Shown here: positions 17,859 through 26,633 of the stretch, one piece after another | Position numbering within the stretch: position 1 is the first letter of the stretch | How the letters are laid out: the number at the start of each line of letters is the position of its first letter | Source: Paenibacillus lutrae | Lineage (GTDB): Bacteria; Bacillota; Bacilli; Paenibacillales; NBRC-103111 | Assembly (NCBI RefSeq): GCF_009757775.1 | Contig: NZ_RHLK01000004.1 | Location: 62,001-126,000, forward strand | DNA length: 64,000 nucleotides | Direction of reading: 5' to 3' | Notes under the pieces: model-generated | What the model was told of the DNA's origin: nothing | Seen by the model: the letters and a program-made list of their open reading frames with translations, nothing else | Databases searched by the model: none | Translations under genes and position numbers: made by a program

Positions 17859-18218
17859 ATGCTGATTGTATACGACTCCCGCACAGGAAATGTGCAGCGA
17901 TTCATCAACAAACTGAACATGCAGGCCGTAAGGATTGAAGAAGACCTGTCGATCCAGGAACCGTTTGTTCTGGTTACATATACGACCGGATTCGGTCAAA
18001 TTCCGGCCAGAGTGATGGATTTCCTGAAGCGTCACTCTTCCCTGCTGCGCGGGGTCGCCGCAAGCGGCAACCTGAATTGGGGACAATCTTTTGCCATGAG
18101 CGCAGACCGCATTTCATCTGCTTACGGCGTACCTGTACTTGCAAAATTCGAATTATCCGGCACGACCGGTGACGTAGAACGATTCCACGAAGGGGTGCAG
18201 CATCTTGAGACATATTGA
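17859..18218 (+). CDS. nrdI: Flavodoxin-like NrdI
   Basis: FMN protein that helps to assemble the dimanganese-tyrosyl radical of class Ib ribonucleotide reductase. The phosphate loop DSRTGNVQ is at the start, and the family pattern TYTTGFGQIP and GNLNWGQ follow. Length 119 aa is typical. The ATG follows GGAAAGGAAGAG. It overlaps nrdE by 14 bases. Confidence 0.95.
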   Translation: MLIVYDSRTGNVQRFINKLNMQAVRIEEDLSIQEPFVLVTYTTGFGQIPARVMDFLKRHSSLLRGVAASGNLNWGQSFAMSADRISSAYGVPVLAKFELSGTTGDVERFHEGVQHLETY

Positions 18219-20289
18219 ACTGAACAACGAACTGATGATACCGGGAACAGACGGATTCTATAGATTAGAGAAAGACCGTGAAGCCTTGGAGGCTTTTCTG
18301 GAAGAAATAGAAGGACAGACCGTGAAATTCGGCACCATCAAAGAGCGTTATGATTATTTGATCGGCGAGGATTTCTATGAGAATGTATATGAACGTTATA
18401 CGATCGAACAAATCGAATCCATTCATAAGTCAATAGCGGACAGCGGATTCCAGTTTCAATCCTATATGGCCGCTTCCAAATTCTATAAAGACTACGCCCT
18501 GCGGACCAACGATAAGAAGCAGGTGCTTGAATCGTACGAAGACCGCGCGGCTATCGTAGCCCTCCATCTCGGAGAAGGCGACTTCGGCAAAGCAAGCCGA
18601 ATCGCCAAAGCGATCATCGAGCAGCGCGTTCAGCCCGCAACGCCTACGTTCCTCAATGCGGGGCGCAGCCGCCGTGGCGAGATGGTGTCCTGCTTCCTGC
18701 TGGAGATGGACGACTCCCTGAATTCCATTCAGTACGTCATCGGCACCTGCATGCAGCTATCCAAAATCGGCGGCGGCGTTGCCGTCAATATGTCGAAGCT
18801 TCGCGGACGCGGCGAGCCTATCAAAGGCGTTGAGGGAGCCGCTAAGGGCATCATGCCGGTCATGAAGCTGCTGGAGGATGCTTTCTCCTACGCCGATCAA
18901 ATGGGCCAGCGCAGAGGCTCTGGCGCCGTCTACTACTCCGTGTTCGGATGGGACGTCATCGAATTCCTCGATTGCAAAAAGATTAACGCGGACGAGAAAT
19001 CCCGTATCCAGACGCTGTCGATCGGCCTGATCGTACCCCAGAAGTTCTACGAGCTGGCTGAACAGAACCAGCCGCTTCATGTATTCGCGCCATTCTCCGT
19101 CTACAAGGAGTACGGCCGGCATCTCGACGATATGAACATCGACGAGATGTATGACGAGCTGCTCGCGAACCCGAAAGTGAAGAAAAAGATCGTCATGAGC
19201 GCACGCGATATGCTGACCAAAATCGCTGTGATTCAGCTGGAATCCGGCTACCCTTACATCATGAACCGGTCGAATGCCAACCGCGGTCATGCTCTCAAAG
19301 ACATCGGCAAGGTCAAAATGTCCAACCTGTGCACGGAGATTTTCCAGCTGCAGGAGACGACCGAAATCGGCGACTACGGTCAAGGCGATATTATCCGCCG
19401 GGATATTTCGTGCAACCTCGCTTCGCTTAACATCGTGAATGTAATGGAAACGCGGACTATCCGTGATTCCGTTCACGCGGGCATCGAAGCGCTGACTTCC
19501 GTCAGCGACCACACGACCGTCGCCAACGCGCCGGGTGTTGTCAAAGCGAACAAGGAGCTGCATTCGGTCGGTCTTGGCGCCATGAACCTGCATGGCTACT
19601 TGTCCAAGAACAAGATTGCTTACGAGAGCGCAGACGCCAAGGAATTCGCGCGTGCTTTTTTCATGGCGATCAATTATTACTCTCTGGAGAAAAGCATGGA
19701 AATCGCGCGTGACCGCGGAATAACGTTCCACGATTTCGAGCGCTCCGAATATGCGAAGGGTACCTATTTCGCGAAATACGAAGAGACAGACTACCGTCCG
19801 GGGGCGGATAAAGTGAAGGCTCTATTCGACGGCATGCCGCTCCCTTCTCCGGAGGACTGGAAGGCGCTCAAAGAGCAGGTCATGAAGCACGGCTTGTATC
19901 ACGCTTACCGCCTGGCCATTGCGCCGACGCAAAGCATCTCGTACGTTCAGAATGCCACTTCCAGCGTGATGCCGATCGTAGATCAGATTGAGACCCGGAC
20001 TTATGCGAACTCGACGACTTATTATCCGATGCCTTACTTGTCCAAGGATAATATGTTCTTTTATAAATCGGCTTACCGGATGGACCCGTTCAAAATTATC
20101 GATCTGATCGCCGAAATCCAGGAGCATGTCGATCAAGGAATCTCGACGGTCCTGCACGTAAACAGCGATATTTCGACGCGCGAGCTGGCACGCAACTACT
20201 TGTACGCCGCTAAGAAAGGGCTCAAATCTCTCTACTACACGCGTACGAAGCGCTTGTCTGTTGAAGAATGTCTGAGCTGCTCGGTATAA
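18205..20289 (+). CDS. nrdE: Class Ib ribonucleotide reductase, large (alpha) subunit
   Basis: Reduces ribonucleoside diphosphates to deoxyribonucleotides. The N-terminal NrdE domain lacks a full ATP cone, as usual for class Ib. Active-site cysteines are seen in VSCFLL, in NLCTEI (thiyl radical site with downstream Glu) and ISCNLA, and the C-terminal redox pair in ECLSCSV. The radical-transfer tyrosine pair region (TRTYANSTTYYPMPYL) is intact. Length 694 aa is typical. The start is probably TTG at 18205, behind GAAGGGGTG and inside the nrdI end, giving translational coupling. Confidence 0.96.
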   Translation: MRHIELNNELMIPGTDGFYRLEKDREALEAFLEEIEGQTVKFGTIKERYDYLIGEDFYENVYERYTIEQIESIHKSIADSGFQFQSYMAASKFYKDYALRTNDKKQVLESYEDRAAIVALHLGEGDFGKASRIAKAIIEQRVQPATPTFLNAGRSRRGEMVSCFLLEMDDSLNSIQYVIGTCMQLSKIGGGVAVNMSKLRGRGEPIKGVEGAAKGIMPVMKLLEDAFSYADQMGQRRGSGAVYYSVFGWDVIEFLDCKKINADEKSRIQTLSIGLIVPQKFYELAEQNQPLHVFAPFSVYKEYGRHLDDMNIDEMYDELLANPKVKKKIVMSARDMLTKIAVIQLESGYPYIMNRSNANRGHALKDIGKVKMSNLCTEIFQLQETTEIGDYGQGDIIRRDISCNLASLNIVNVMETRTIRDSVHAGIEALTSVSDHTTVANAPGVVKANKELHSVGLGAMNLHGYLSKNKIAYESADAKEFARAFFMAINYYSLEKSMEIARDRGITFHDFERSEYAKGTYFAKYEETDYRPGADKVKALFDGMPLPSPEDWKALKEQVMKHGLYHAYRLAIAPTQSISYVQNATSSVMPIVDQIETRTYANSTTYYPMPYLSKDNMFFYKSAYRMDPFKIIDLIAEIQEHVDQGISTVLHVNSDISTRELARNYLYAAKKGLKSLYYTRTKRLSVEECLSCSV

Positions 20290-20341
20290 AAGGCTTGTAA
20301 TGCAATAAGGACACGGCACGATTGATAGTTGCACAAAAAAA

Positions 20342-20355
20342 CGCCCGTACGGGCG
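20342..20355 (-). other. Perfect palindrome in the nrdE-nrdF gap
   Basis: CGCCCGTACGGGCG sits between nrdE and nrdF. The T run that would make it a terminator lies on its left side, so as a terminator it reads on the minus strand; on the sense strand it can only be a hairpin that affects RNA processing or stability. Downstream is a short tandem AGAGAACT repeat at 20424-20443. Confidence 0.5.
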
Positions 20356-20481
20356 ATAAACAAGAACAGCGCATAGCGGAATTCGTTATACACGTATCCC
20401 GCTCCATGCGCTGCCTCTCTGTAGAGAACTAGAGAACTAGAGAAGCATCCATTGCCTGAAAGCTAAAGGAGAGAACCCGCG

Positions 20482-21444
20482 ATGATGAAAGCAGTCAATT
20501 GGAACCGCCCGGATGATGATTATACTTGGTCGTTCTGGCAGCAGAATGTGATGCAGTTCTGGACGGAAGAAGAAATCCCGCTGTCCGACGATAAGATGGT
20601 CTGGATCGAGATGAGCCAGGCCGAGCAGGACGTCTACAAGAAGGTGCTGGGGGGCCTGACGCTGCTCGACACGCTTCAAGGCGGCGTCGGCATGCCAAGG
20701 CTCGTCGAGCACATGGACGGGCTCCAGCGCAAAGCGGTGCTGTCCTTCATGGGCATGATGGAACAGATTCATGCCAAATCGTACAGCAGCATCTTCACGA
20801 CGCTGGCGAGCAATGAAGAGATCGACGGCATTTTCCGCTGGGTAGAAGAGAACGGACGCCTGCAGCAGAAGGCGGATCTCATCAACCGCTACTACAACAG
20901 CATCAAGACCGAGAAAGATCTCTATCTGGCGATGACGGCTTCCGTCTATCTCGAAAGCTACCTGTTCTACAGTGGCTTCTTTTATCCGCTATATTTGGCG
21001 GGACAGGGCAAGATGACCAACAGCGGAGAGATCATCGACCTCATCCTGCGCGACGAGAGCATCCACGGCCTGTACGTGGGTACGCTGGCACAGGAAGTGC
21101 ACGCCTCGCTGAGTGCCGAGGAGCAGCAGGAAGCGGCCGAAGAGCAGATCAAGCTGCTTCTGGAGCTCTACGAGATCGAGAAGGCCTATACCGAAGAGCT
21201 GTACACGGCGCTCGGCCTGCAGGATGATGTGCTGCGTTATGTGCGGTATAACGCTAACAAAGCACTGATGAACCTGGGCCGCGACCCGTACTTCCCGGAA
21301 GAGCCGGTTCATCCGATCGTGTTGAACGGCATCCGTACCCAGACGAAGCAGCATGATTTCTTCTCCAAGAAGGGCAACGGCTACGTCCGCGCCCTGAAGG
21401 TGGAGCCGCTGAGCGACGACGACTTCCAGTTCGACGGCGTGTAG
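20482..21444 (+). CDS. nrdF: Class Ib ribonucleotide reductase, small (beta) subunit
   Basis: Carries the metal-tyrosyl radical cofactor. The metal ligands are seen as Asp in LLDTLQGG, Glu and His in MEQIHAKSYSSIF (the Tyr is the radical site), Glu in YLESYLFYSG and Glu/His in RDESIHG. Length 320 aa is typical. AAAGGAGAG precedes the ATG. It lies 192 bases after nrdE, farther than usual, but no promoter of its own is evident, so it is probably read from the riboswitch-controlled leader. Confidence 0.96.
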   Translation: MMKAVNWNRPDDDYTWSFWQQNVMQFWTEEEIPLSDDKMVWIEMSQAEQDVYKKVLGGLTLLDTLQGGVGMPRLVEHMDGLQRKAVLSFMGMMEQIHAKSYSSIFTTLASNEEIDGIFRWVEENGRLQQKADLINRYYNSIKTEKDLYLAMTASVYLESYLFYSGFFYPLYLAGQGKMTNSGEIIDLILRDESIHGLYVGTLAQEVHASLSAEEQQEAAEEQIKLLLELYEIEKAYTEELYTALGLQDDVLRYVRYNANKALMNLGRDPYFPEEPVHPIVLNGIRTQTKQHDFFSKKGNGYVRALKVEPLSDDDFQFDGV

Positions 21445-21506
21445 ATGGTCGGCGTCATCTCGCATGTAAATAGATATAGATGACTTTACAATAACAGGAT
21501 AAGAAG

Positions 21507-21541
21507 CAGCCAGGACCGATTCAGGTTCTGGCTGTTTTTTA
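21507..21541 (+). terminator. Terminator of the nrdIEF operon
   Basis: Hairpin CAGCCAGGACC / GGTTCTGGCTG followed by TTTTTT. The rest of the gap to 21828 holds only a presumed promoter for the exporter gene. Confidence 0.9.
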
Positions 21542-21828
21542 TCTCGTTACGGATGCCATGTAATAAAATCCATTCGGATAGACAATTATACCGATCTATT
21601 ATTCTGGTTTTATACTGAAATATCTGCTCAGGAAAAACTTGAAACCAAAATCTGTTCACGCCCTCTTAAATAGCTTTTAAGGCGATATAATAAAATCATC
21701 ATCCCCCACCATTACAGTGTAGTTTTCCTGCACTCACACAGCCATATAAGCAGCTTAAAATTCGTATTTCATCCAACAATTCTCCGTGTTATGATAGTGA
21801 AACATCTAAAGTGCGAAGGAGTTTTTTC

Positions 21829-22578
21829 ATGGAAATCACACTGATCCTGCTGATAGTCGCGGCGGTGTCTGTAGGTGCCTTAATGAAATCGGTGTTCGGC
21901 TTCGGAGAGGCCATCGTAAGTATGCCGTTACTGGCACTTCTTCCGATCCCCCTTCAGACTTCCGTTTCTTTGATAGGATTGGCCGGGCTCACCGTAGCTT
22001 TGCTGACCGTATTCAGCGGATGGCGTCACATTGAACGCCCTGTCTTGATCCGGCTGGCGGTTTCTACCGTAATCGGAATCCCGGCCGGACTTGCTCTGCT
22101 TCATCTGGCTCCTGCAATTGTGATTACGACAGGACTCGGCATTTTTTTAATCGCATTCGGAGGCTATTCTTTGTTTAAGAAGAATCTCTCACGCGCCATA
22201 CAGCGTCCGCTGCTTAACAATCCCGGCTGGGTACTTCCCTTTGGTTTTGCTTCAGGAGTGCTCGGCAGTGCTTACAATTTTAACGGTGTGCCCGTTGTGG
22301 TGTATGGGACTCTGCGGCGTTGGAATCCCGATCGCTTTCGTGGCACCTTGCAGGCTCATTTTCTGATATCCGGCGTTTTTGTTGTAATAGGACATGCACT
22401 CGGAGGATTATGGACATCCGACGCCTTCCTTTATTACGCCTATTCTCTGCCGGCTATCCTCGCCGCTACCGCACTCGGTGTTTTTCTGAACAAGCGGATT
22501 CCGGCCCATAATTTCGAAAGATATTTATTTGTAGTAATCATCCTGCTCGGAATGGTATTGGTGTTTCCCAAAAGTTAA
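21829..22578 (+). CDS. TauE/SafE family membrane transporter
   Basis: 249-residue protein of the TauE/SafE (DUF81) permease family, proposed exporters of sulfite or other sulfur-containing anions. It has about eight hydrophobic segments, with the repeated family pattern MKSVFGFGEAIVSMPLLAL at the start and FASGVLGSAYNFNGVPVVVYG in the second half. GAAGGAG precedes the ATG by seven bases; a GTG 18 bases upstream is in frame. It forms a single-gene unit. Confidence 0.88.
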   Translation: MEITLILLIVAAVSVGALMKSVFGFGEAIVSMPLLALLPIPLQTSVSLIGLAGLTVALLTVFSGWRHIERPVLIRLAVSTVIGIPAGLALLHLAPAIVITTGLGIFLIAFGGYSLFKKNLSRAIQRPLLNNPGWVLPFGFASGVLGSAYNFNGVPVVVYGTLRRWNPDRFRGTLQAHFLISGVFVVIGHALGGLWTSDAFLYYAYSLPAILAATALGVFLNKRIPAHNFERYLFVVIILLGMVLVFPKS

Positions 22579-22582
22579 TGAA

Positions 22583-22634
22583 CAAAAAAAAGATGCCGGC
22601 GGACAGTTGCAGAGTACTGTTGACCGGCATCTCG
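22583..22634. terminator. Bidirectional terminator between converging genes
   Basis: AGATGCCGG...CCGGCATCT hairpin with an eight-A run on the left; it ends the lipoprotein pseudogene from one side and the TauE-like gene from the other. Confidence 0.8.
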
Positions 22635-22680
22635 TTCTATGAACAAGAGGAAATAAGACTTCTCATTCTCTCATCCGAAG

Positions 22681-23283
22681 TTATATTTTGCTTTCCTGAC
22701 CTTCGGGAAGAGTGTTTGTTCGGATCTTATTCGTCTTGTTGAATTCTTCTAGTGCTTGAAGTTCCTGTGGAAACGTATTTAAGTCAAATTCAAACTTCTT
22801 GTTTTTCAACTTCCCGTCTATTTCATTGAATTTCCCTTGATATAGACCGTCCACAAAGTAATCGAAGTCATTCTTATCGGTACGGCTTCCCTTATTGCTC
22901 GTAAGAAATAAGAAGACTCGCTCTCCTTCTTGAAAGGTCGGAATTGCATCTTCCTCTTCAAATTTATAAATGACATCACCAAGCTCACCGCCCCGGACGC
23001 GAACCTCGACCTCTTGTTCCGGAATTCCTTTTATACCTTAGTCATTTTTATCTTGGTGTCTGTCGCAGGAAAGCCTTCAAAATCTTTCTGTACTTCTTTG
23101 GAGATGACCTTCCCTTCGGCAATGACATCCGCATCCAGAACCAATTCGTTCTTTTCATAAGAAGCGATATCCAGAGTGGATGTGAGCACAGTCTTTTCAA
23201 CCTCTTCTTTCGGATTACTATGGCAAGCGGTCAGAGAAAGCATTACGGCCATGAATGAAATAAATCGTGCATACGACTATCAT
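22681..23283 (-). pseudogene. Frameshifted lipoprotein gene
   Basis: Two frames together spell one protein. The first part (23252 down to about 23031) has the lipobox-like SLTAC and ends at a stop after KIKMTKV. The second frame continues without a gap as KGIPEQEVEVRVRGGELGDVI and runs through FQEGERVFLFL and DGLYQGKF to a stop at 22681. A single missing base in the AAGGTATAAAAGG stretch near 23032 would rejoin them. At the front, a second slip near 23275 is likely, because the good GGGTG site and ATG at 23283 are one frame away from the signal peptide. The protein resembles the lipoprotein at 26.6-27.3 kb in its second half. Confidence 0.75.
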
Positions 23284-23342
23284 ACGGTTCACCCTTTCAT
23301 GAAGTAGGACGCACAAATCGTCCGGATGTTGCTGACCCAACG

Positions 23343-23394
23343 TAAAAAAGATGCCGACCGTATACGCAAAAGCGCAGCCGTCGGCATCCTTTTA
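23343..23394 (-). terminator. Terminator after the MFS transporter gene
   Basis: Minus-strand hairpin GGATGCCGACGG / CGGTCGGCATC followed by TTTTTT. Confidence 0.85.
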
Positions 23395-23411
23395 TAAAGA
23401 AAACGGACTTA

Positions 23412-24674
23412 TCAGTTCCACAATCCTTCTTGCTCAAGCTTCTTCTTCCCTCTGAAAGCAAAGATAACGGCGCCAATATTCAAGATCAACATGACGGCAA
23501 TTGTATACAACACCGGTGTGTAGCTTCCAGCCAGGTCATAAACAAATCCATATGCCGGAAGGGCTACAATGCCCGCAACGGCCAGCCCGATCGCTGCAGT
23601 CGCGTAGATCTGACTATACTCCCTGTTGCCAAATACAGCCGAGGTTAACAACGGGCCCAGCACACCAATGGAAGCTGTAACGAAACCATAGATACCGATA
23701 CCTATCCGGAACACAAGCGGGTTTGCAGCAAACATAATTAACAAGGCCACAGCGACCAGACCCGTTACCATTGCAAATATGGCCGTATTTTTGGCGCCGA
23801 TTTTATCGCTCATGAAACCAAACATTAAGGAACCTATCAACAACCCTAGCATAAAGGAACCCATTACATTCCCTGCAAATTGAACGTCATACCCGAGTCC
23901 CATCGCAAAGGGACCGACATGCGGGGCAAAGCTGCCTACGGAGGTAATTAAGAAGAAAAAGAGAACCAGAGCGTAAAATGCAGAAGATTTTCTTGCTACA
24001 GCAGCTGTAACCCCTCTTTCATCGAAAGAGACTGCATCTTGATCTCCAGTAGATTCAACCTCGCCTCCATAGGGCTGCAAGCCCTTGTCCCGGGGTGTCT
24101 TTCGGATGGTTAATAGAATGACGGGGACTACAACCGCTATAACCACTACACCCAGTATCTTATACGTGCTTCTCCAGCCTTCACTGGCAATTAGATTGCC
24201 GGCCAGAGGCTGCAGCACGGCTCCAAACAAACCGACAGCGGCCATCATAATTCCTATCGCCAAGCCGTTGCTTTTTTTGAACCAGTTGTTAATCAGCACC
24301 GGACCAGCCATTTGCGCAACGAAAATGGAACCGATCGCCATAGGAATGGAGAAAATATACCAGCCCCAGACAGAGTTCATAAATCCGAACATAGCGAATG
24401 AACCCGCCTGCAGAATGGTAGCAATGATTAATAAGAATTTAATTTCATACTTGGCCATCATTTTTCCTGCAAGCGGCAGAAAGATTAAGATCACCAGCGC
24501 CGAAATACTAAAGTAAAGCGTTAAACTCCCCATTCCGATCTTTAAATCCTGGGATACCGGAGTTAGGAACAACCCTCCTGCCGTGTTAATCCCGCCTCTG
24601 GCGAATCCGGCCATAATGGATAATCCGATTAATACGATCCACGCAAAATGAAAGCTGCTTTTGTTCTTGCTCAT
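23412..24674 (-). CDS. MFS transporter (OFA-like)
   Basis: 420-residue major facilitator protein with twelve hydrophobic segments and a central basic/acidic loop (about 195-230). The look of the N-terminus (FARGGINTAGGLFLTPVSQDL) and the spacing fit the oxalate/formate antiporter-like group, but the substrate cannot be read. It shares a MarR-type operator with the neighbouring marR and WrbA-like genes. An AGGGA site precedes the ATG. Confidence 0.85.
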   Translation of the reverse strand: MSKNKSSFHFAWIVLIGLSIMAGFARGGINTAGGLFLTPVSQDLKIGMGSLTLYFSISALVILIFLPLAGKMMAKYEIKFLLIIATILQAGSFAMFGFMNSVWGWYIFSIPMAIGSIFVAQMAGPVLINNWFKKSNGLAIGIMMAAVGLFGAVLQPLAGNLIASEGWRSTYKILGVVVIAVVVPVILLTIRKTPRDKGLQPYGGEVESTGDQDAVSFDERGVTAAVARKSSAFYALVLFFFLITSVGSFAPHVGPFAMGLGYDVQFAGNVMGSFMLGLLIGSLMFGFMSDKIGAKNTAIFAMVTGLVAVALLIMFAANPLVFRIGIGIYGFVTASIGVLGPLLTSAVFGNREYSQIYATAAIGLAVAGIVALPAYGFVYDLAGSYTPVLYTIAVMLILNIGAVIFAFRGKKKLEQEGLWN

Positions 24675-24689
24675 GATGTCTTCCCTACC

Positions 24690-24836
24690 CCTTATTTTGC
24701 GTTAATATCCTCTCTCAAGAGGAAGCTCCATACCTGTGACAAGCCGGGCCCTTCCAACTTTGCCTCATCAACAGGGCATGGAGCCATTGGTTGTATTCAT
24801 TGTTCTATGACCGCTAGTATTGTTCACTAAACGTCC
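24690..24836 (-). other. Leader of the MFS gene with hairpin and tiny ORFs
   Basis: The 540-base gap 24675-25214 is not empty. Arms at 24771-24783 and 24726-24737 (CTCCAT-x-CCCTGT against ACAGG-x-ATGGAG) can form a stem around a 33-base loop. Across it run two tiny minus-strand frames: a GTG start at about 24829 behind AAAGGA (19 aa) whose TGA overlaps the next ATG (TGATG), giving a second frame of 17 aa. A further hairpin CCTCT / AGAGG lies just before the MFS ribosome binding site. This could be an attenuation leader, but chance is not excluded. Confidence 0.3.
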
Positions 24837-24991
24837 TTTGCTATTATGCTCTCTGTGTGCATGACATAACAAGCTACATTTATTCCCAAATTATAATCCG
24901 ATGATCTAATCAATCTGCATCTTATCTCATGGTAATCCCAAACGGACTGAATTCCTCTGCCGAAAGGGAAATCCGATTCAGTTCAGTTTAA

Positions 24992-25009
24992 CAGTTTACT
25001 AGTAAACTG
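24992..25009. promoter_or_regulatory. MarR operator, copy 1
   Basis: Perfect 18-bp palindrome CAGTTTACTAGTAAACTG, followed by ATTG. It is 16/18 identical to the site before the WrbA-like gene. It lies about 320 bases upstream of the MFS start. Confidence 0.7.
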
Positions 25010-25214
25010 ATTGCCGAAGAACCTCTCCCTACCTCTTTGTAAGCATTTTTATTTCAAAAAGGTCCCGCTCCGGTACTCCGAATACGCTTGATAAATCTCT
25101 TCTCCTAAAAAGAGTGCCTGGCCCTTGGACCCTTCTATTTGATTAGCCCCAAACGTACCCCGGCCTTCCAGAATATAATAAGGCCTTTATAACTACAGGG
25201 CACAATACCGAGCG

Positions 25215-25685
25215 CTATTCTTCTTCCGCTTGCGGGATTGTTTTCTTCAAGCTATGTTTATGGATTTTCTTCATCATCTCGTGCAGCTGCTGTTGTTCCT
25301 GATCATTTAAAGCATCGCTAATCATCGAAGCCTGGAAATCCGATTGCAGAGGCATGATTTTTTCGATCAATGTCCTGCCTTTGTCCGTAAGCGAAATGTA
25401 CTTAACCTTCCAGTCCTGTTTGCGGCTGATAAAACCCTGCTGCTCCAACCGGCTCAGCATGTGCGAAACCCCGCCGCGGGTGATCATCATATGCTCGGCC
25501 AGTTCCATCTGTGTAATAGGCTCATGAACTAAGATCTGAGCCAATGTATCAAATTGATTAACGGTAATTCCATACTGTTCCAGATAATCGTTAGAAAGCT
25601 GGTTACTCCGCTGATAAAACCGGACTAGTCTCAGCCATATGAGCAAGCTTAAGGTGTTCTCGTCTGTAAACCATCTTTTGTCCAC
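25215..25685 (-). CDS. MarR family transcriptional regulator
   Basis: 156-residue winged-helix repressor. The helix-turn-helix is in ITQMELAEHMMITRGGVSHMLSRLEQQGFISRK and the wing follows (KVKYISLTDKGR). MarR proteins bind as dimers to palindromes and release them on binding a ligand or on thiol oxidation; it has no cysteine, so ligand binding is more likely. The start is taken as GTG at 25685, after GATGAGG; the longer frame would include the promoter. Its own promoter overlaps an operator copy, so it is probably autoregulated. Confidence 0.88.
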   Translation of the reverse strand: MDKRWFTDENTLSLLIWLRLVRFYQRSNQLSNDYLEQYGITVNQFDTLAQILVHEPITQMELAEHMMITRGGVSHMLSRLEQQGFISRKQDWKVKYISLTDKGRTLIEKIMPLQSDFQASMISDALNDQEQQQLHEMMKKIHKHSLKKTIPQAEEE

Positions 25686-25718
25686 AATAAAAACCTCATC
25701 TCTTGTGATTGTTGTTAT

Positions 25719-25748
25719 CAGTGTAGGTGTAATCTGATAACGTGTCAA
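25719..25748 (-). promoter_or_regulatory. marR promoter with operator copy 3
   Basis: Minus-strand TTGACA (25743-25748), a 17-base spacer and TACACT (25720-25725). The operator-like 18-mer at 25719-25736 (CAGTGTAGGTGTAATCTG) covers the -10 and spacer and shares 14/18 bases with the copy before the WrbA-like gene. An 8-bp inverted repeat GTTATCAG / CTGATAAC at 25714-25741 frames it. Confidence 0.65.
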
Positions 25749-25804
25749 TGTCCCGCCGAGAGAGGATACATCCTGCGCGACTACCGCATGAAAAGAAGAG
25801 TATG

Positions 25805-25826
25805 GGGGGTATTGTACATACCCCCG
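25805..25826 (-). terminator. Hairpin after the WrbA-like gene
   Basis: Perfect stem GGGGGTAT / ATACCCCC with a short loop, just past the stop codon. No strong T run follows, so it may be a weak terminator or an RNA end stabiliser. Confidence 0.5.
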
Positions 25827-25834
25827 CAGTCCTG

Positions 25835-26452
25835 TTACTTGCTTTCCAGGCCTGCTTTTACATAAGAAGCGACTGTGGCTGTACGTTTAGCCTGGTATTT
25901 CACCGCTGCTTCCACGTCTTCTTTCATGTTGCCATCACCATCGATCGTTACGCTTGTACCGTAAGGGTTGCCTCCGGCAGCAAACGTAGAAGGATCTCCA
26001 TAGCTTGGCGCTACGACAATCGCTCCCCAGTGATACATCGTCGTATAGAGGGAAAGAATCGTCTGCTCTTGTCCGCCGTGCAGATTCTGAGCCGAGGACA
26101 TGGCGCTGACAACCTTGTTCAGCAGTTTGCCTTGTGCCCATAGTCCGCCGGCAGTATCAATGAACTGCTTCACTTGGCTGGGTACATTACCGAATCTTGT
26201 CGGGATACTGAAAATAAAAGAATCTGCCCATTCCAGATCCGCATGTGTGACTTCCGGAACATCCTTCGTCTCATCTACGTGTTTACGCCATGCGGGGTTC
26301 GAATCAATCGCTGCAGCCGGAGCCAGCTCGGGAACTTTCAGAAGTTTAACTTCCGCCCCTGCTGCTTTCGCACCTTCAACAGCCCACTGGGCCAGCTTGT
26401 AGTTTGTGCCTGTCGAACTATAATAAATAACGGCTACCTTCGTGTTCGCCAC
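25835..26452 (-). CDS. WrbA-type NAD(P)H:quinone oxidoreductase
   Basis: 205-residue flavodoxin-fold enzyme. The FMN phosphate loop is YYSSTGTNYKLA at the start, and FSIPTRFGNVPSQVKQFIDTAGGLW is the WrbA family signature. It would reduce quinones by two electrons and so protect from redox cyclers. The start is GTG at 26452, behind AAAAGGAG. Its promoter (TTTACA, 17 bases, TATACT) is overlapped by a MarR operator, so the neighbouring marR probably controls it. Confidence 0.92.
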   Translation of the reverse strand: MANTKVAVIYYSSTGTNYKLAQWAVEGAKAAGAEVKLLKVPELAPAAAIDSNPAWRKHVDETKDVPEVTHADLEWADSFIFSIPTRFGNVPSQVKQFIDTAGGLWAQGKLLNKVVSAMSSAQNLHGGQEQTILSLYTTMYHWGAIVVAPSYGDPSTFAAGGNPYGTSVTIDGDGNMKEDVEAAVKYQAKRTATVASYVKAGLESK

Positions 26453-26525
26453 TGTAAACCACTCCTTTTAAATTTCTAGTTGTTAAGTTCTCCAACGCTA
26501 TACAAATTTATTTAACGTCTGTTGT

Positions 26526-26543
26526 CAGTATACTAGTAATCTG
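26526..26543 (-). promoter_or_regulatory. MarR operator, copy 2, over the WrbA-like promoter
   Basis: CAGTATACTAGTAATCTG, followed by ATTG, differs from copy 1 at only two positions. On the minus strand it contains the -10 TATACT, 17 bases downstream of TTTACA. Confidence 0.7.
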
Positions 26544-26633
26544 ATTGTTTGTAAAGCAAGCTCCGTTTTGTTGTGATGCTCCTATACAAAAAGAGGGGAC
26601 AAAAACCGATTAGCTTTCGTCCTCCTGCTGCAA

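Noticed and set aside
18757-19731. 324-codon minus-strand open frame inside nrdE
   Set aside because: Antisense shadow of a highly conserved GC-rich coding sequence; composition is that of a complementary frame.
20342-20355. Terminator splitting nrdE from nrdF
   Set aside because: The T run is on the wrong side for the sense strand, so it should not stop nrdE-nrdF transcription.
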